From the NCBI GenBank assembly GCA_001600095.1, contig BCIX01000001.1, positions 5,605,198-5,669,197 on the forward strand: a stretch of DNA of 64,000 nt, given 5' to 3'. A model generated the notes under the pieces. The model did not search any database. It saw nothing but the letters and a program-made list of their open reading frames with translations, and was not told where the DNA came from. The stretch is from Bullera alba (lineage: Eukaryota > Basidiomycota > Tremellomycetes > Tremellales > Bulleraceae). Positions 35,429 through 49,041 of the stretch are shown here, in pieces (within the stretch, counting starts at the first letter, position 1; each line of letters starts with the position of its first letter). The translations under genes and the position numbers were made by a program.

Positions 35429-38400
35429 TTACGATCTTGTGGCGGCTGCGCTTGCAGAGTATCCAGCCTTGCTGAATCTGGACGTGCCAGGTCCTGGAGT
35501 GGGGATAGAGGTATTCTGCAGCATGGATGTGAGTGTCAATTGTCGTTGGACGGGCCCAATGGGGAGTGTGGCTCTTCTGCCTTCGAGACGACGTGCCTCG
35601 TGTCGACCTTGAGGCTGGTATGTTGCAACTGGCAACAGAGTTGCCGATGTCGTGAGGTGTCGTTGGGGATTGGTGTTGGGGTGCATGTTGAACAGATGAT
35701 CCACCAGCGTGGCTCCGTTCCAGTGTGGTCTGGCGCTGTTGACGGAATCCGTTGGGCCAGTCGGGTCAGATTGACTCGTGATCATCCTTTGGTTGACGCC
35801 GGTGTTGGCATTGGCGGTAATGCTGATTGAGCGGCTCTCAGCTTCGTAGTCAATGCTGAGGAGCACTTCTTCGACTTGGGTTCCAGTGAGATTGGCGAGA
35901 TCTCGATCGATACTGCTCGATCGCTGTTCGTTGCGCCTTGTTGGCTCAAGTCGAGATCGCTGACTTTGCTGGTGGGTACTCGTGTTATGGACTTGTGAGG
36001 TTGTTGATCGAGGTGGCGGTCGTATGGAGTTGGTGATGAAAGGCAGATCGGCCCCGTGGTTGTATCGATCCTCTTCTCGATCCATCTGATCTAGCTCATA
36101 CTCCTCAGCTGGGTCGTACGTCTCGCTTTGGTCATCCCCGATGTCATCTCGTTCTTGTCCGTCTGGGTTCTCCTCTTCGGCTTCATGTTGAATGTCATCA
36201 TCATCCTCGCCCACCCTCCCGTTTTCGCCTCGGTCGTCGCCGTCATCCTCGACTTGCGACCCATCATCCCCATTGCCAGATTCCTCCCTCAATTCTAGCT
36301 CCCTGCGGAGTCGCTCTTGTCGTCGCTGCGGAAGATTGTCTCCTATCCTCTCTTCCGCTGGCACCGGGTGTGGTATGGACATCACCGGCTGAGTTGAATT
36401 TGTGGCGATTGGGTGACTAACAGGTGTCTCGGTCACATCGCTAGTCGCCGTCAAGTTCAAGGCACGATGCGATGATCGAGAGACAATATCACCGGGCTGC
36501 GGAGGGGTATTTCGACGAACAAATTGGAGTTGTCCTACTCTAGGCGGTAAAGTCCTCGGGTTTGGTGGACCAGGTCGACCAAATTGTCTTGGATCGACAG
36601 AAGGCGGGTACCCCACTATGGACTCTGTAGTGCCGCTACCTCGACTGCGACGAGTTGGTGAAACCTCATCCGACTCCATCACCAAATATGGGAGATCCCT
36701 TCGTGGTGGCAACCTTGGACGAGCTACTTTGTGCTTCTTAGCCCGAATCGCCCGCTGGCCAGCTCTGATCAACTGGGAGTTGACCGGATGCATCGCAGGT
36801 CGATCTTTCCCCAGCAGCAGGGTTTTCGCTTCGGCAAATGGGATCGTGGGGATCGGTCTGAGTTCTTCATTGGGTATCGCCTGTGCGGTCTTGACTACGC
36901 GTGAGACCTTTTGCTTTTTGAATGGTCGGGGCGAGTCGTCCATCTCATTCTCATCGATGAATCGCTGGCGCAACGTCGTCCTGGCGTGTCTCGGTCCTTG
37001 ATGCCTAGAGAGGCGATTGATAGCGGATTTGGGGCGCGAAATGCCTTCTACATACCTAGTGAATTGACTCGTGTCAATTACGTCCCCTCCGGACATGAAG
37101 GAGTTGGGATTAACTCACTCGTCAATATGTTGTCTGGCCGAATCTCTTTGCGACATTGGCAATTTCCCCCACTTATCAGGCGTCCTCAGCGCATTCTTGT
37201 TCGCCGGCGTGATCCACTTGCGTCGTCTCGCAGTCTCTTGAGCATACAGATTCTCATCCACCCTTTCAGTCAAAGGTTTTTCAACGCGTAAAGTGGTACG
37301 GTCGTTGAACACGTGAGGCGGACTGTCCTGGTCGAAGAGATCATCGAGGCGATTCTCCGGCCAAAGACCGTTTCTACTGAACTGTCGGCTAAGCCCACCG
37401 CCTCCCATACTGTTATCCATACGGCTGCGATCAAATGGATCGTGCGTGTCGACCTCCGTTGGGGACATGTTGATCTGTGTACCGCTGACCCTGTCAGGCC
37501 AATGTGAAGTGGATGAAACCCTCTTCTGGGTCGTAGAATGGTGGTAAGTGATCCCATCGTCCAGTTGAGATCCAGGCAGGAGATGTCGAGCATAGTTGTA
37601 ATTGAGGGACCGTCTGGACGCTCGTTTCGAGTATGTGCTCTGGGGTCGTGGTCGGGATTTGCCATTGACTCTATTCGAAATCAGGTTCGGTTCGCTGATT
37701 GCATCTCTAATGTCGAGGTCGTTCTGTAAGGGTGATGATGCCGCAACTTTGAGTTGGAGCGCGTTTTCCGTTGATTGTAGGAAAGCAGAGTATTGGGCAA
37801 ACTTGTCGTCGTCGAGGATTCCATCTGTCATATAGGGGAACGGATCCGAAAGGTCGTTCTCTGTGGGTATAGGATTTCTCTTCTGTCCTGCTGGTGGTAG
37901 AGGTATCTCATCCTGCGTATCTGGACTGAGGTGATAGTACAGGTCGGCGGTGTTGCAGGAGCGTCGGGTCTTCGGCCTGACGAGAGGCGATGTCGGGGGT
38001 CGATCATCGTCAGAATCGGGGTCCAGGAATAAAGGTAACTCTTTGCGACGTCTTGCGGCCATCCTTGGTCCCACGGAGTTTGAAGGACCTTGGACAGCAC
38101 GTGGAGGAGCGTCATGACGTTTTGGCGTCACGGTGATCCCGAGGTCGGGAGGTGAGTATCGCTGGAGCCGCTTTTGACTAATTGGGGGCGGTTCCGGAGT
38201 CTTCGGTCGCTTGCTGTGTTTTGGAGGGATCTGGCTTCTGGTCGGAATTTGGGTAGATCGAGTTTGAGATTCTTGCGTTGGCTGGGCTGGCTCAACGATG
38301 TGCCCAGACTTCGTGTTGCGTGTGAGTGGTATATCTACCTCGACTTCTGCTGGGGGAAGGTTTGCGGGGGAAGAGGTATCTCTCGCTCTGGCAGCTTGAC

Positions 38401-38650
38401 TCGGCTGCCAGGAAAATCCGTCCCACTCTCCGTCCTCTCCTTCTGTCAAGGGCGGCGGGGGACCAATCACGATCTTGTCCTTCTTCTTCTTGGGTTTGGC
38501 CTTTGACGGGGGTTTTGTCGTGTCCTCCGGAGGGATTGGGGTCTGTGACGAAGTCTTGCGTTGTGATGATAGTCTTGATATGTTCAGAAGAGAAGGAAGT
38601 AGATTCGGGGGTAGCGGCAAAGCTCTTGATGTAGCGGTTGACAGTGCCAT
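35429..38650 (-). CDS. Large disordered protein of unknown function
   Basis: I do not recognise this gene. Two exons, 38650-37119 and 37055-35429, sum to 1053 codons in frame (GA|G at the junction). The protein is Ser/Thr/Pro/Arg-rich, with no membrane segment. Local features: a lysine run KPKKKKDKIVIGPPPPL, a conserved-looking DGEWDGFSWQPSQAARARD, a basic block QETARRRKWITPANKNALRT, then HARTTLRQRFIDENEMD, FKKQKVSRVVK and a long acidic stretch near 36100-36300. Lysine/arginine clusters could act in nuclear entry. The N-terminus is uncertain: the frame stays open above 38650 to a GTG at 38770 but has no ATG, so an upstream exon is possible. It is 313 bases from the PRMT5 stop, convergent. Confidence 0.7.
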
Positions 38651-39418
38651 TCGGGGAAGGGTGAAGGAGGTGACTGAAGGGGTCCTTCCTGGAGCAGACG
38701 AGGTCTTGAATTTGCTGGATATGCTAGTATGAGGTTCGCGATTATCCTGTTTACTTGAAGTCCGTGTCACTGAGCTGATATCTTGTGCTTTGGTGTCTTG
38801 CCGAGTATGGGCATCAGAGTTTTGACGGAAACGTATTGATTGAGAGGTTGTGAGAATAGTTGATCTGATCGTCGAAGGAGGAGCTTTGAGCCTAGTTGCA
38901 TTGGTGACAGATCGAGCTCTGGCATTGTCGAATGCTGCTATACTGGGAGCTGTCTGGAGACGGGTCTACGACATGCATAAGCGGCGAAGACAACGAAGGA
39001 AGGAGAGTCACATCGCCGGCCTGCTCACCTTCGCGCGGGAAGACCTTGATGATCCGCGAGAGCCTCGAACAGTGGGTCCGTCCCCCATGGGATTCACTAG
39101 CGAGGTCATGACCACTCCATACGATTTGACATTACATGGACGTCGACTCCACCCAAAGAGATGGGTAAGGGGGATGAGGAGAACAACAAAGATGGGTCAC
39201 CACCTTGGAGGGAGGAACATGATCGTTTTGGACGACCTCCACATTTGCGCAATTCGTCCTCGTCGTCCAAGCTTGCTCTTGTGTTCCTTCCTCTTTGACA
39301 TCAACCCAGTCCAGGTCACATCTCGAGCTCATCGCGACGTTGTGAGAGAGGAGATTCAACTCGGAGTCAGTCAGATCAGGGAGAAGCATAGAAATACCCA
39401 GAAGGATTATCAATCAGC
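38651..39418. promoter_or_regulatory. Divergent upstream region, disordered-protein gene/RUB1
   Basis: 768 bases. It may contain a missed first exon of the minus-strand gene. A plus-strand frame of 191 codons starts at a GTG (38850) and overlaps RUB1; it has no recognisable domain and is not called. Confidence 0.45.
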
Positions 39419-39912
39419 ATGTTAGTCAAAGTCAAGGTATGTTCAGTCGTCTGACCACAGCAGGAAGCCTTGCTGATCCCACTTGTCTGCAGACTCTGAC
39501 GGGAAAAGAGGTGACTAGCTGCCCTGTTGCTCTCTGCTAGACCGTAGGCTGATAGACTGTACCCTCATCAGGTCGACATCGATGTTCAGCCTGAATGGAC
39601 TGTAAGTAGTCCTCTGCTCAATCATGAACCTCGAACCACGATTGTTCCCGATCTTTCCTTCGCGGCTGGGCTGACCTGATATATAGATCTCAAAAGTCAA
39701 GGAGAGAGTAGAGGAGAAAGCTGGTATCCCCCCTGTCCAACAACGTCTCATCTTCGGTGGTAAAGCAATGTGAGCTACTATCCTCGTGGCACCCGTGTTA
39801 GAGCTGAAACGTCCTCCACTATAGGGCGGATGAGAAGACGATCCAGGATTACAAGATTCAAGCCGGAGCTGCTATCCACCTCGTCCTAGCGCTGCGAGGC
39901 GGTAGGAGATGA
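39419..39912 (+). CDS. RUB1: NEDD8/Rub1 ubiquitin-like modifier
   Basis: A ubiquitin-like protein attached to cullins to activate SCF-type ligases. Five exons, 39419-39436, 39493-39510, 39572-39601, 39687-39769 and 39825-39912, total 79 codons. It begins MLVKVKTLTGKEVDIDVQPE, continues KVKERVEEKAGIPPVQQRLI, and ends HLVLALRGGRR. The Ala before LRGG (ALRGG) is the NEDD8-defining residue; ubiquitin has Arg there. The di-Gly would be exposed by removing the two final Arg residues. Two of the exons are only 18 bases. No single exon is long enough to stand out, so the gene is easy to miss. It lies upstream of ARG2 on the same strand. Confidence 0.94.
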
Positions 39913-40275
39913 GCGAGGTGCTCTATCGGACGCTTAGGAAGCATGCCTGGAGGATGGACGAAGGGAAAGGAGTTCCAAAGGGGTCTGATGGATTACCTTG
40001 ACATTATACCATATGCATCTCTCGCATTTCCAGGCTGCTTGCGAGTTCATGTCCATCATCTCTCAGAGACTGCAAGCTAGCCGCGCTGAGAATGGCTTTG
40101 TCCGACTGTATCCCGAGCAACCTAGACTGATAAGGGGTGGAGGCGGTAAGCGAGTCGACTTAGCCGACCACGACTCGACAACATGACTGGATAGACGTTG
40201 GATTCCAACTCGACACCAGCGTTCTCACACCTAACGCTATGGTCCCTTGAGGACGACACACAACTGTGAGACTCA
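39913..40275 (+). promoter_or_regulatory. ARG2 upstream region with possible uORFs
   Basis: 363 bases between RUB1 and ARG2. It holds a 45-codon ATG frame (40049-40186) and an overlapping three-codon ATG frame (40183-40194) before the ARG2 start. Whether they are in the transcript is unknown. Confidence 0.4.
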
Positions 40276-42316
40276 ATGAGCCGACTCGCTCTGGCCACCC
40301 TGCGTGGCGTCGCTGGTAGAAGACGGGTCGCTGGCCTATCAACCGCCGTGAGCGAGCGGATTTCAGTGAGCACTATCTATACTCTGGCTACCACCAAGCT
40401 GATCTCGCCAGACCCGCTATTACTACGACGCAGGACCGCCTGATGATCTGCTGGACTCTGATAACGTTGGTCCATCTCGACCCAACACGGTTCCCCCACC
40501 GTTATGTGAATCACTGACCTACCAATCTTAGGAGTTCATCCTGTCAATCCTTCAAGCGTCGCCTTCTGTCCGCGACTCTCGGTCGTACATATCATCATTT
40601 GCAAACCCCAAAGATGCTCCACTATCCTCTTCCCCAACCAGTGATGTGCCATTGCTGGATCCAATCCCCCTTTCTACGGCGGCATCACCGGCTCCCAACC
40701 CGCTTGTCACTTCGCTCCTGAATCCACGGGCTCGAAGGCCAGCACTGGTCAAGATCCAAGGACCATTCACAGAGATACAACTCAACTCTATTGCCAGAGG
40801 CATGTTCCAGCTCCAGAAGTTAGGATTGGTGTCCGTCATTGTGGTCGATAGAGAGGATATACCGGAATTCGAACCGAATGACCATATTGCAGCCCAGCGA
40901 CAGCGGACATTGATGTTGAGGGATTTGGAGCAATTGGTCCACTTCCTCAATCGACACAGGGCACCCGCGCGTCCCGTCCTAGCAACAGTGGCTAGACTAG
41001 CAGAGGATGGGAAGAGTGTGTTCGTAGAGGAGGAAGGGCTGGATCATGTGAGGAGAGCAGTGCGAGAAGGCGAGATACCAGTCTTGCTCCCTGTCGCCCT
41101 GGATGCAGGCTGTATAGCCAGGAGAATAGGTGCAAACCCCGTCCTGGCGTCTTTGGCCAAAGCCATGTCCGAGAACAAGACCGGTTCGACTCCAGCCAGC
41201 TCAGCCAGTGATCACGGTGACACCACAACTGCCTCTCCAGCGAGCACGGCAAAGTCGTTCGACCTCACCCCTATGCGGCTCCTCATCATCAACCGGGAGG
41301 GTGGTATCCCATCCTACGCTCGATACGGTATGCCTCATCTATCGATCAATCTTGCCTCGGAGTACAATTACATCAAATCCACCTTCCGTCCACAATGGCG
41401 AGGCACGCATCCTACCGCTATAGCAAACCTGTCCCTCGCCAATGCCTGCCTCGAGCACATGCCCAAAGAGGCGTCCGCGTTGATAGTCTCGCATCGATCC
41501 CCCGCGGCCCTCATCGCCAATTTGATTACCAACAAGCCAGCTCATTCGGCATCCCTACCCCACGCCCTGCTGAGTCAAAGTGAAGGCAGAATTACTCGGG
41601 ACACGCCTACGTTGATCCGCAAAGGTCTTCCCGTGCGGGTACTGAGGTCGTTGGAGGAAGTCGACAGGACGAAATTGACGGGTTTACTGGAGAAATCGTT
41701 CAACAGGGTGTTGGACAGTGACAAATTCTACAAGAGACTCGAGTCCGACTTGGACTTTGTCATTGTAGTTGGGGATTATGCCGGCGCAGCAGTGTGCACT
41801 CTCGAAGGAAGGACAGAAGCGGATCGTGCCAACGGTGGAAAGGGCAGAGAACCGATTTGCTATCTGGACAAATTTGCCGTGTTACCCTCGCATCAGGGTG
41901 ATGGTACGGTAGACTTCCTCTGGGTCGCTCTCCGAGACGAGACGTATGGTCTGGGTCTGATGGACGCTGCGAATCCGTCTGAAGGTTCGTTGAGCGGGAT
42001 GGGGCGTGGAAGGGATTTGGTATGGAGGAGTAGAGCCAACAATCCCGTCAACAAGTGGTATTACGAGCGATCCAACGGGTTTCTCTACCTCGCCTCAGAG
42101 TCACCAAGCGGCGGAGAGAGCTCGGATCCAGCACCGAAGAGCTCCGGATGGAAGATGTTCTGGTGTGATGCGGAGGAGCGGCTGAGAGCGAAAGCGAGAG
42201 AGGAAGGCAGGGAGTTTGGAGGTGGCAGTTTGGTCAAGATGATTGAAACGGAGGAAAGGGGTAGATTGGAGAGATGGGCTCCAGTCGTCTCTGGCATCAA
42301 GAGTTCATGGAAGTGA
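40276..42316 (+). CDS. ARG2: N-acetylglutamate synthase (mitochondrial)
   Basis: It catalyses the first step of arginine synthesis, acetylating glutamate. Exons 40276-40365, 40412-40465 and 40532-42316 give 642 residues. The ATG opens [20 protein letters not shown], a mitochondrial presequence. The middle exon junction uses a less usual GTTGGT donor, chosen because it alone keeps frame and joins SDN to [19 protein letters not shown], a recognisable fungal NAGS segment. The amino-acid-kinase-like domain follows ([20 protein letters not shown]), then the vertebrate-like NAT domain with [35 protein letters not shown] and [12 protein letters not shown]. It converges on ARG4, with 233 bases between the stops. 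Confidence 0.9.
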
Positions 42317-42549
42317 CCAGTAGGACTGAAGCAAGGACAGAGATAGACGCGAGCTGTGTGCCGCCAGCCAAACGCTATCGATCATTTTAGAGGTCACAAA
42401 GTGATAGGGATGGAGTCGAGTGGGCATGAACATAGATGACAGAACGCTTGGTCGATATACACAAGGATTGCATCATCCTACTAGATCTTTCGACTTTTCT
42501 TCGAGGGAGGTTTGGCCTCGCACTGTGGTGTGTCTCAATCTACAAGAGT

Positions 42550-44414
<1,865 letters not shown>

Positions 44415-44731
44415 TGTGTGTGATGAAGTGTGTTCTAGTACTAGTGTTTCAAGCGAAGGTAACAGACTGTATGAACACTTTACGCTCCCAATACGCTCCA
44501 GACCATCTCCATCTCATCTCACCAGCCAAAGATAAGAACCGAGTCAAAAAACATGGTTACGTAAATAATCTCATCTCCGAAAGTTGATTTGACCTTCTTG
44601 AACGTCTCCAAAACGTCTCCCTGTCGCTTGCCCAGTTGCCCTGTCGCTCTGCGGTCTTGCGTCTTGCCCCTTATCCTCCTCAGGCGTAGACTTGCTGGAT
44701 CCGCATCTATACTCTCAATCAGCGACACGAG
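44415..44731. promoter_or_regulatory. Divergent promoter, ARG4/POP5
   Basis: 317 bases between two starts; no other feature seen. Confidence 0.55.
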
Positions 44732-45494
44732 ATGGTCCGATTCAAGAACCGGTACCTCCTGATCGAGTTCCTCCAGCCATCTCAACTCACACCGGCATTC
44801 TCTGGTCCTTCGCCTGATTCGCTTGAGCCGTCTACTCTCGCACCAGGTGTCGTGGATGAGGACGTAGACAACGAGGACGATGATGACGAAGAGATCCCTC
44901 GGCAGCCGTCGATGCCATTCCTGGCACCTCTGCCTCATATCAACGGGACCAGTCCTACACTCAAGCTGAGCGACGAGAGCGGGAGCGTGATATACAGAGC
45001 GATCCGGAGCTGCATCCAAGACGTCTTTGGAGATGAGGGATGGGGCAGAATCGCAAGTTCATTCAAAGGTGAGCTTTTCCTCCACATTGTTATTGCAAAA
45101 GCTGATATAGTTTCCCTCTTCGTAGTTATATATCACTCGCCATTGACCTCGTTGACCATGCTGCGGATCGCTCGGAACCACTATCGGCTCCTCTGGTCCG
45201 GATTGACTTTATTAACCAGTGTCAACAATCAGTCAATTGTGCCTAGGGTGCTGGCAGTCAGTGGGACTATTAAGAAGCTGCAAAATGCTGGCATCACGTA
45301 TCACCGGGCCTTGGCGGCGAGATACCTCACAGTGGTAGTCGAGCACACGGGTGAGTAGGCAAACTCGAGATCTCATTGCTCTATCGAAACTTGCTGATGA
45401 AGCAGATGGCATCACCGAAAGAGAGGAGAAGAAGAAGAAAGTAGAGAACACGTGGGATAAAGATCGACAGCAGCTCCTGGAGGCCAGCGATTGA
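44732..45494 (+). CDS. POP5: RNase P/MRP protein subunit Pop5
   Basis: A shared protein of RNase P (tRNA 5' ends) and RNase MRP (rRNA processing). Exons 44732-45068, 45126-45350 and 45406-45494 give 216 residues. The N-terminus MVRFKNRYLLIEFL is the hallmark of Pop5/Rpp14, followed by VIYRAIRSCIQDVFGDEGW, LRIARNHYRLLWSGLTLLTS and GTIKKLQNAGITYHRA. An Asp/Glu-rich insert (EDVDNEDDDDEEI) interrupts the domain near residue 50, and a charged tail ends the protein. Confidence 0.92.
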
Positions 45495-45986
45495 GTGGAC
45501 CCGTACCACAACCCTGGCAACACTCTACTCGCACGCACCGAGCCGGTTCAGGTCCAGCTTAACCCGATAGCTCGGCATGTCCAGTCAAATCAGTCAGCTC
45601 CATAGGTCGCCCTGATAACGCGGACATCAGTATCACCGCAAATCTGGGGAGGCGAGGACAGCACGAACGCATCGAGGTGAATCTCGTCTTGGCGCGATGG
45701 TGCGCTCCACTGCACTGTCAGATCAGGACCACGGCTGTGAGAAGCCACACGATCAAGAGTCAGAACAAGATCATTCATAGACGCGATGTATACAATGTTC
45801 AACGGCGCTCGTCCGATTCCAATACTGCATTTCTTCTTCCCTTACTTCTTCTTCTTCTTCTTCTTCTGCGTGTTCCTCGTCTTCTGCACCTGGTCCTACT
45901 CCAGATCCCATATCCTTTACCCATCAAACCCAAGACTGCCTCCAAATGGTTCCCCGTGAGATTATCCAAGTCTGTGCTACTTCTGA
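45495..45986. other. Convergent 3' region with CTT repeat
   Basis: 492 bases between POP5 and the unknown Ser/Pro-rich gene. A (CTT)7 run lies at 45845-45865, A/G-rich on the minus strand. No gene seen. Confidence 0.5.
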
Positions 45987-47613
45987 TCACCTTGCAGTCT
46001 CATCCTTAACCAAATCCTCCAGTCTCTGTTCTAAACCCCTTCCAAGGCCCTCGCGGCCCCATTCGCCATCACCCAGACCCAAACCGCCTGATCTCGGGGC
46101 CCCAGTGTCCCACTGCCCATGCCCGGCCGACTCCTCTTGTCCACCTAGAGGATGTGCATCACCCAGACCCGATTGACTCGTCGATGGAATCAAAGGCGAT
46201 CGAGTGGAGACGTTCGGGCTGACTGTGCCCGGCAGGTGCTCTGGGGATAAGGTTCCAGACGTGATATCCCCTAGAGGAGTGACGGTCGTAGGGACAGAGA
46301 GGAGGAGGTCGTTGTATGAGATGAAAGAGATTCGCCTCTTGTCCTTGCTTGGCGTGAGGTGAGACGGAATGGCGGCAGGGAGAGAAGGCGATTGGGTCGA
46401 AGATGAGGGTATGACCTGAAGATAGAACACTGTCAGTGATGTAACTCGTCAAGGTACATCGTTACTCACCTCATCCCCCACATTCGAGGTGACTGGTGAA
46501 ATAGCCTCCTCGGTTTCTTCCTTGATACTCCGTCCACCTGTCAGCTCCTCAGCACCAGCTCCCCCCGAATTGGCTGGCGTACTGCCGAACGCCCATCCAC
46601 CGGGCAATTGGGGCCCAGTACTGATCCTGCCTGGCATAGGTGGTCGACTGGGGTTTGTAGGAGAGCTGGACGTGCTCTCGGCGGCGGGCTGGTGGTGTTG
46701 AGCAAGACTGTGTTGCGACTGCTGGGTCGATAGCTGTCCGTGTATTGGAGGACTCTGAGCGGGCGAGATAAGTCCACTTGAAACTCCACTGCCGATCGAA
46801 GTGGGGCTCGAAGACCTCGACAAAGTGGCTCCAGAAGCGATGTGTTGGTTCATGGACACCTTTCTCGAGCCCGAGATGCCGTGTATACTTGCTGAAGATT
46901 GCCTTGCCATGCCCAAACCTCCCACTCCGCCTGAAGGTGCTGGACCCTCGATCTCCAAAGCTTCCAAACCCCTGGTGGTTCCCTCCGTCTCAGTCAGAGC
47001 TTCCACCGCGTCATCCAACACCGATGGCACCGCCTGAGACAGGTGGGAGAGCCGTGACGATTTGTGGTTTAGGGTATGGCCATGAGTTGGCTGAGCGGGG
47101 TTGAGTGACAGCGACGCGACGGCAGCTACCTCTATATCCCGTTCGAAGATGGCAGACGAGGACGAGTGGATCGAAGCTGGGGATGAAGGTCGAGATAGGT
47201 GAGGCGCAGAGTGATGCAGCGGGTTGACAGATGTCGGACTGGTATTGTGGTTGACATTTTGGTACGCTGCGATCGGGTTCAAACTGCCTGAGGTGCCAAT
47301 AGCTTTGGGCGTGGGTTGAGCTAGGGGGACATAGCCGTCTGAGTTACCAGCTCGACCGCTAGGTCGAGTTGGGGATGATCCACGCGAGTGGGATCCAGCG
47401 TGAACGGGTGATCTGGCCCTTTGGGGTGTTCGCGCCCCATGCCGAGTACGAATGGCGGAGGGAGACGGTTCTCGAGGATCAGCTGAGGGTGGTGGAGGTG
47501 GGAGGTCGACGGGAGCTAGAAGCAGGAACTGCTGTCAACAACACGTAGAGGTAATGCTGAGCGCAGGCGGTATATCACTCACCGAGCTGTGCTCCAGGAG
47601 GTACCAGCGTCAT
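45987..47613 (-). CDS. Ser/Pro-rich protein of unknown function
   Basis: I do not recognise the family. The ATG at 47613 gives MTLVPPGAQL; an intron then joins to APVDLPPPPPSADPREPSPS. Most of the protein is low-complexity Ser/Pro/Gly/Gln with SRPSSPASIHSSSSAI and RSSSPTSIGSGVSSG blocks, which look like phosphorylation targets. Near the C-terminus, after a second splice, lies a well-ordered stretch KRRISFISYNDLLLSVPTTV followed by TPLGDITSG, then a Gly-rich tail and a charged end (RLEDLVKDETAR). The ordered stretch is probably the conserved core. No membrane or signal segment is seen. The gene converges on POP5. Confidence 0.7.
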
Positions 47614-48419
47614 GGTGGAGTGGAGTTGTGATTGAGACGGAGGCGGAAGTCGGACTCTAGATATTCACGAAAATGCTCTGAAGATGTCACACGACAAAGA
47701 CGAGGCGTTGAATGTCGATGTGATACAGATGTTGCTGATGGGGATACAACTGCCTCGAGGTCTGACCAAAGCTGCACAGTCTTCAGCGGTCGAAAGTCCA
47801 GACCTGGTTGATCCACGTGGTGGAGCGGTGGCAGATCCGTGATGTGATTCGAGCCAGGGTAGGCCAGGTCTTCCCTATCGGCAGTGGGGCAACACTAGCG
47901 GCCCTGACTGTACAAGAGGCCGGGAACTGTAAGCGAGTGAATACGATTGGCGAACTACAGCCAGAGTCAAAGGAGAGGGAGGCGTTGAGCTGTCTGGTGG
48001 ATATACAGTTGACTGATGGTGACGATGGGCGAGCAGCAAGACGGTGGCCGTGGTGGACAGTGGTAGACTGTGGTGTTCACCTTCTCGGCTATTGATATCG
48101 TCGGTTGTAAGGAGGAGGAGCGCGGGGTGATGATGACGAGTGACGACTATGCATCATTGCGGTGTCGGCATCAGACCTCCTCCCCCGGGCTGATAACGGT
48201 ATCAAAAAGTGGACGGACTGGGTAAGTTCAGACCTGCTATGTAGAGTGGTCCGAGCTTGGTCCGAGCTTACGACGTGCTCCACTGCTCTGACCTTGCAAC
48301 AGAACAAGATACACTCGATGCACTTCTGCTGGTCGTCACGGTCATTGCATAGTTCGTTCATATACGTGCCTCCTCAACAGTCCTCAAAGGAATCATCCAG
48401 TCCACCCTTCACCCGCTCC
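47614..48419 (-). promoter_or_regulatory. Upstream region of the unknown Ser/Pro-rich gene
   Basis: 806 bases between two minus-strand genes. One plus-strand frame exists but lacks an ATG start and any domain. No feature called. Confidence 0.45.
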
Positions 48420-49041
48420 TCACATGATCTTCGCGCCGTGCTTCTCGTCGTCGATGGGGTCCAGCTCGGCAGCGGCGTAATAGCCAGACTCTCGGATCGC
48501 TCGTTTGGCATCCCGAGCAGCGTGGAGCTGGGCATCGGCCTTGAACTTGACTTTCTGAGATTCAGAAGCTGATCACAGGCCAGGTCAGCCATCGTCACGG
48601 GTGTAACTGGTTGAATAGCGGAGAAGACTCACAGAATGGAAGCTGTTTCTCATCGACCATCTTCGCCGCGAACCCAGTAGCCAACCCAACGATGATCTAC
48701 AGAGGTCGAATGTAAGCAAGACCGACACTACTAATGAACAGTAGGCAAGGCAACTAACCTCCTTGCCCCGGGCGTGAGTGGGTTTCGAGCCCTTGTGGAT
48801 CTCATGCCTCTCGAACGCCTTGAAAGCCTCATAGGCGGCAGCAGCACCCACTACCTCTGCGGTGAAATGGGCTTTCCTCTCCAGCGGGGTCGCTGCGGTG
48901 ACGGCGAGGAAGTCTTTGCGCTGCGAGGCGAGCGGCGTGGTGTGGAAGTGGGTGTCGATCTTGGCTCGGAGTTCTGCGGTGAGTCAGTATGAGTGATTGC
49001 TCACCAGAGCTTGAGCAGGCCGAGTACTCACTGTCAAACAT
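48420..49041 (-). CDS. CipC-like small protein (DUF3759 family)
   Basis: About 150 residues in four exons. The first is only 10 bases (ATG TTT GAC A), giving MFDKLRAKIDTHFHTTPLA after splicing. The core AEVVGAAAAYEAFKAFERHE and KPTHARGKEIIVGLATGFAA matches the pattern of the CipC/DUF3759 family (an Ala-rich AAAYEA..KAYE..H helix followed by HA.AKE...G.A). The C-terminal extension KFKADAQLHAARDAKRAIRE is helical and charged. The product ends AKIM at a TGA whose complement starts at 48420. Function is not known; some fungal relatives are induced by stress or antibiotics. Family assignment is by eye. Confidence 0.72.

Noticed and set aside
35429..37096. Separate gene starting with MSGGDVIDTS within the disordered-protein gene
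   Set aside because: That N-terminus lies in an intron; splicing joins the upstream exon in frame (HIDE to YVEG), and the total codon count is whole.
38850..39425. Plus-strand open frame of 191 codons
   Set aside because: It starts at GTG, overlaps the RUB1 start on the same strand, and shows no domain or intron pattern. Likely chance.
40049..40194. Arginine attenuator peptide
   Set aside because: That element is known upstream of the carbamoyl-phosphate synthetase small subunit, and this peptide does not resemble it. Only a generic uORF is proposed.
45845..45865. CTT repeat as coding (poly-Arg frame on the minus strand)
   Set aside because: The frame has no support as a gene and lies between two convergent stops.
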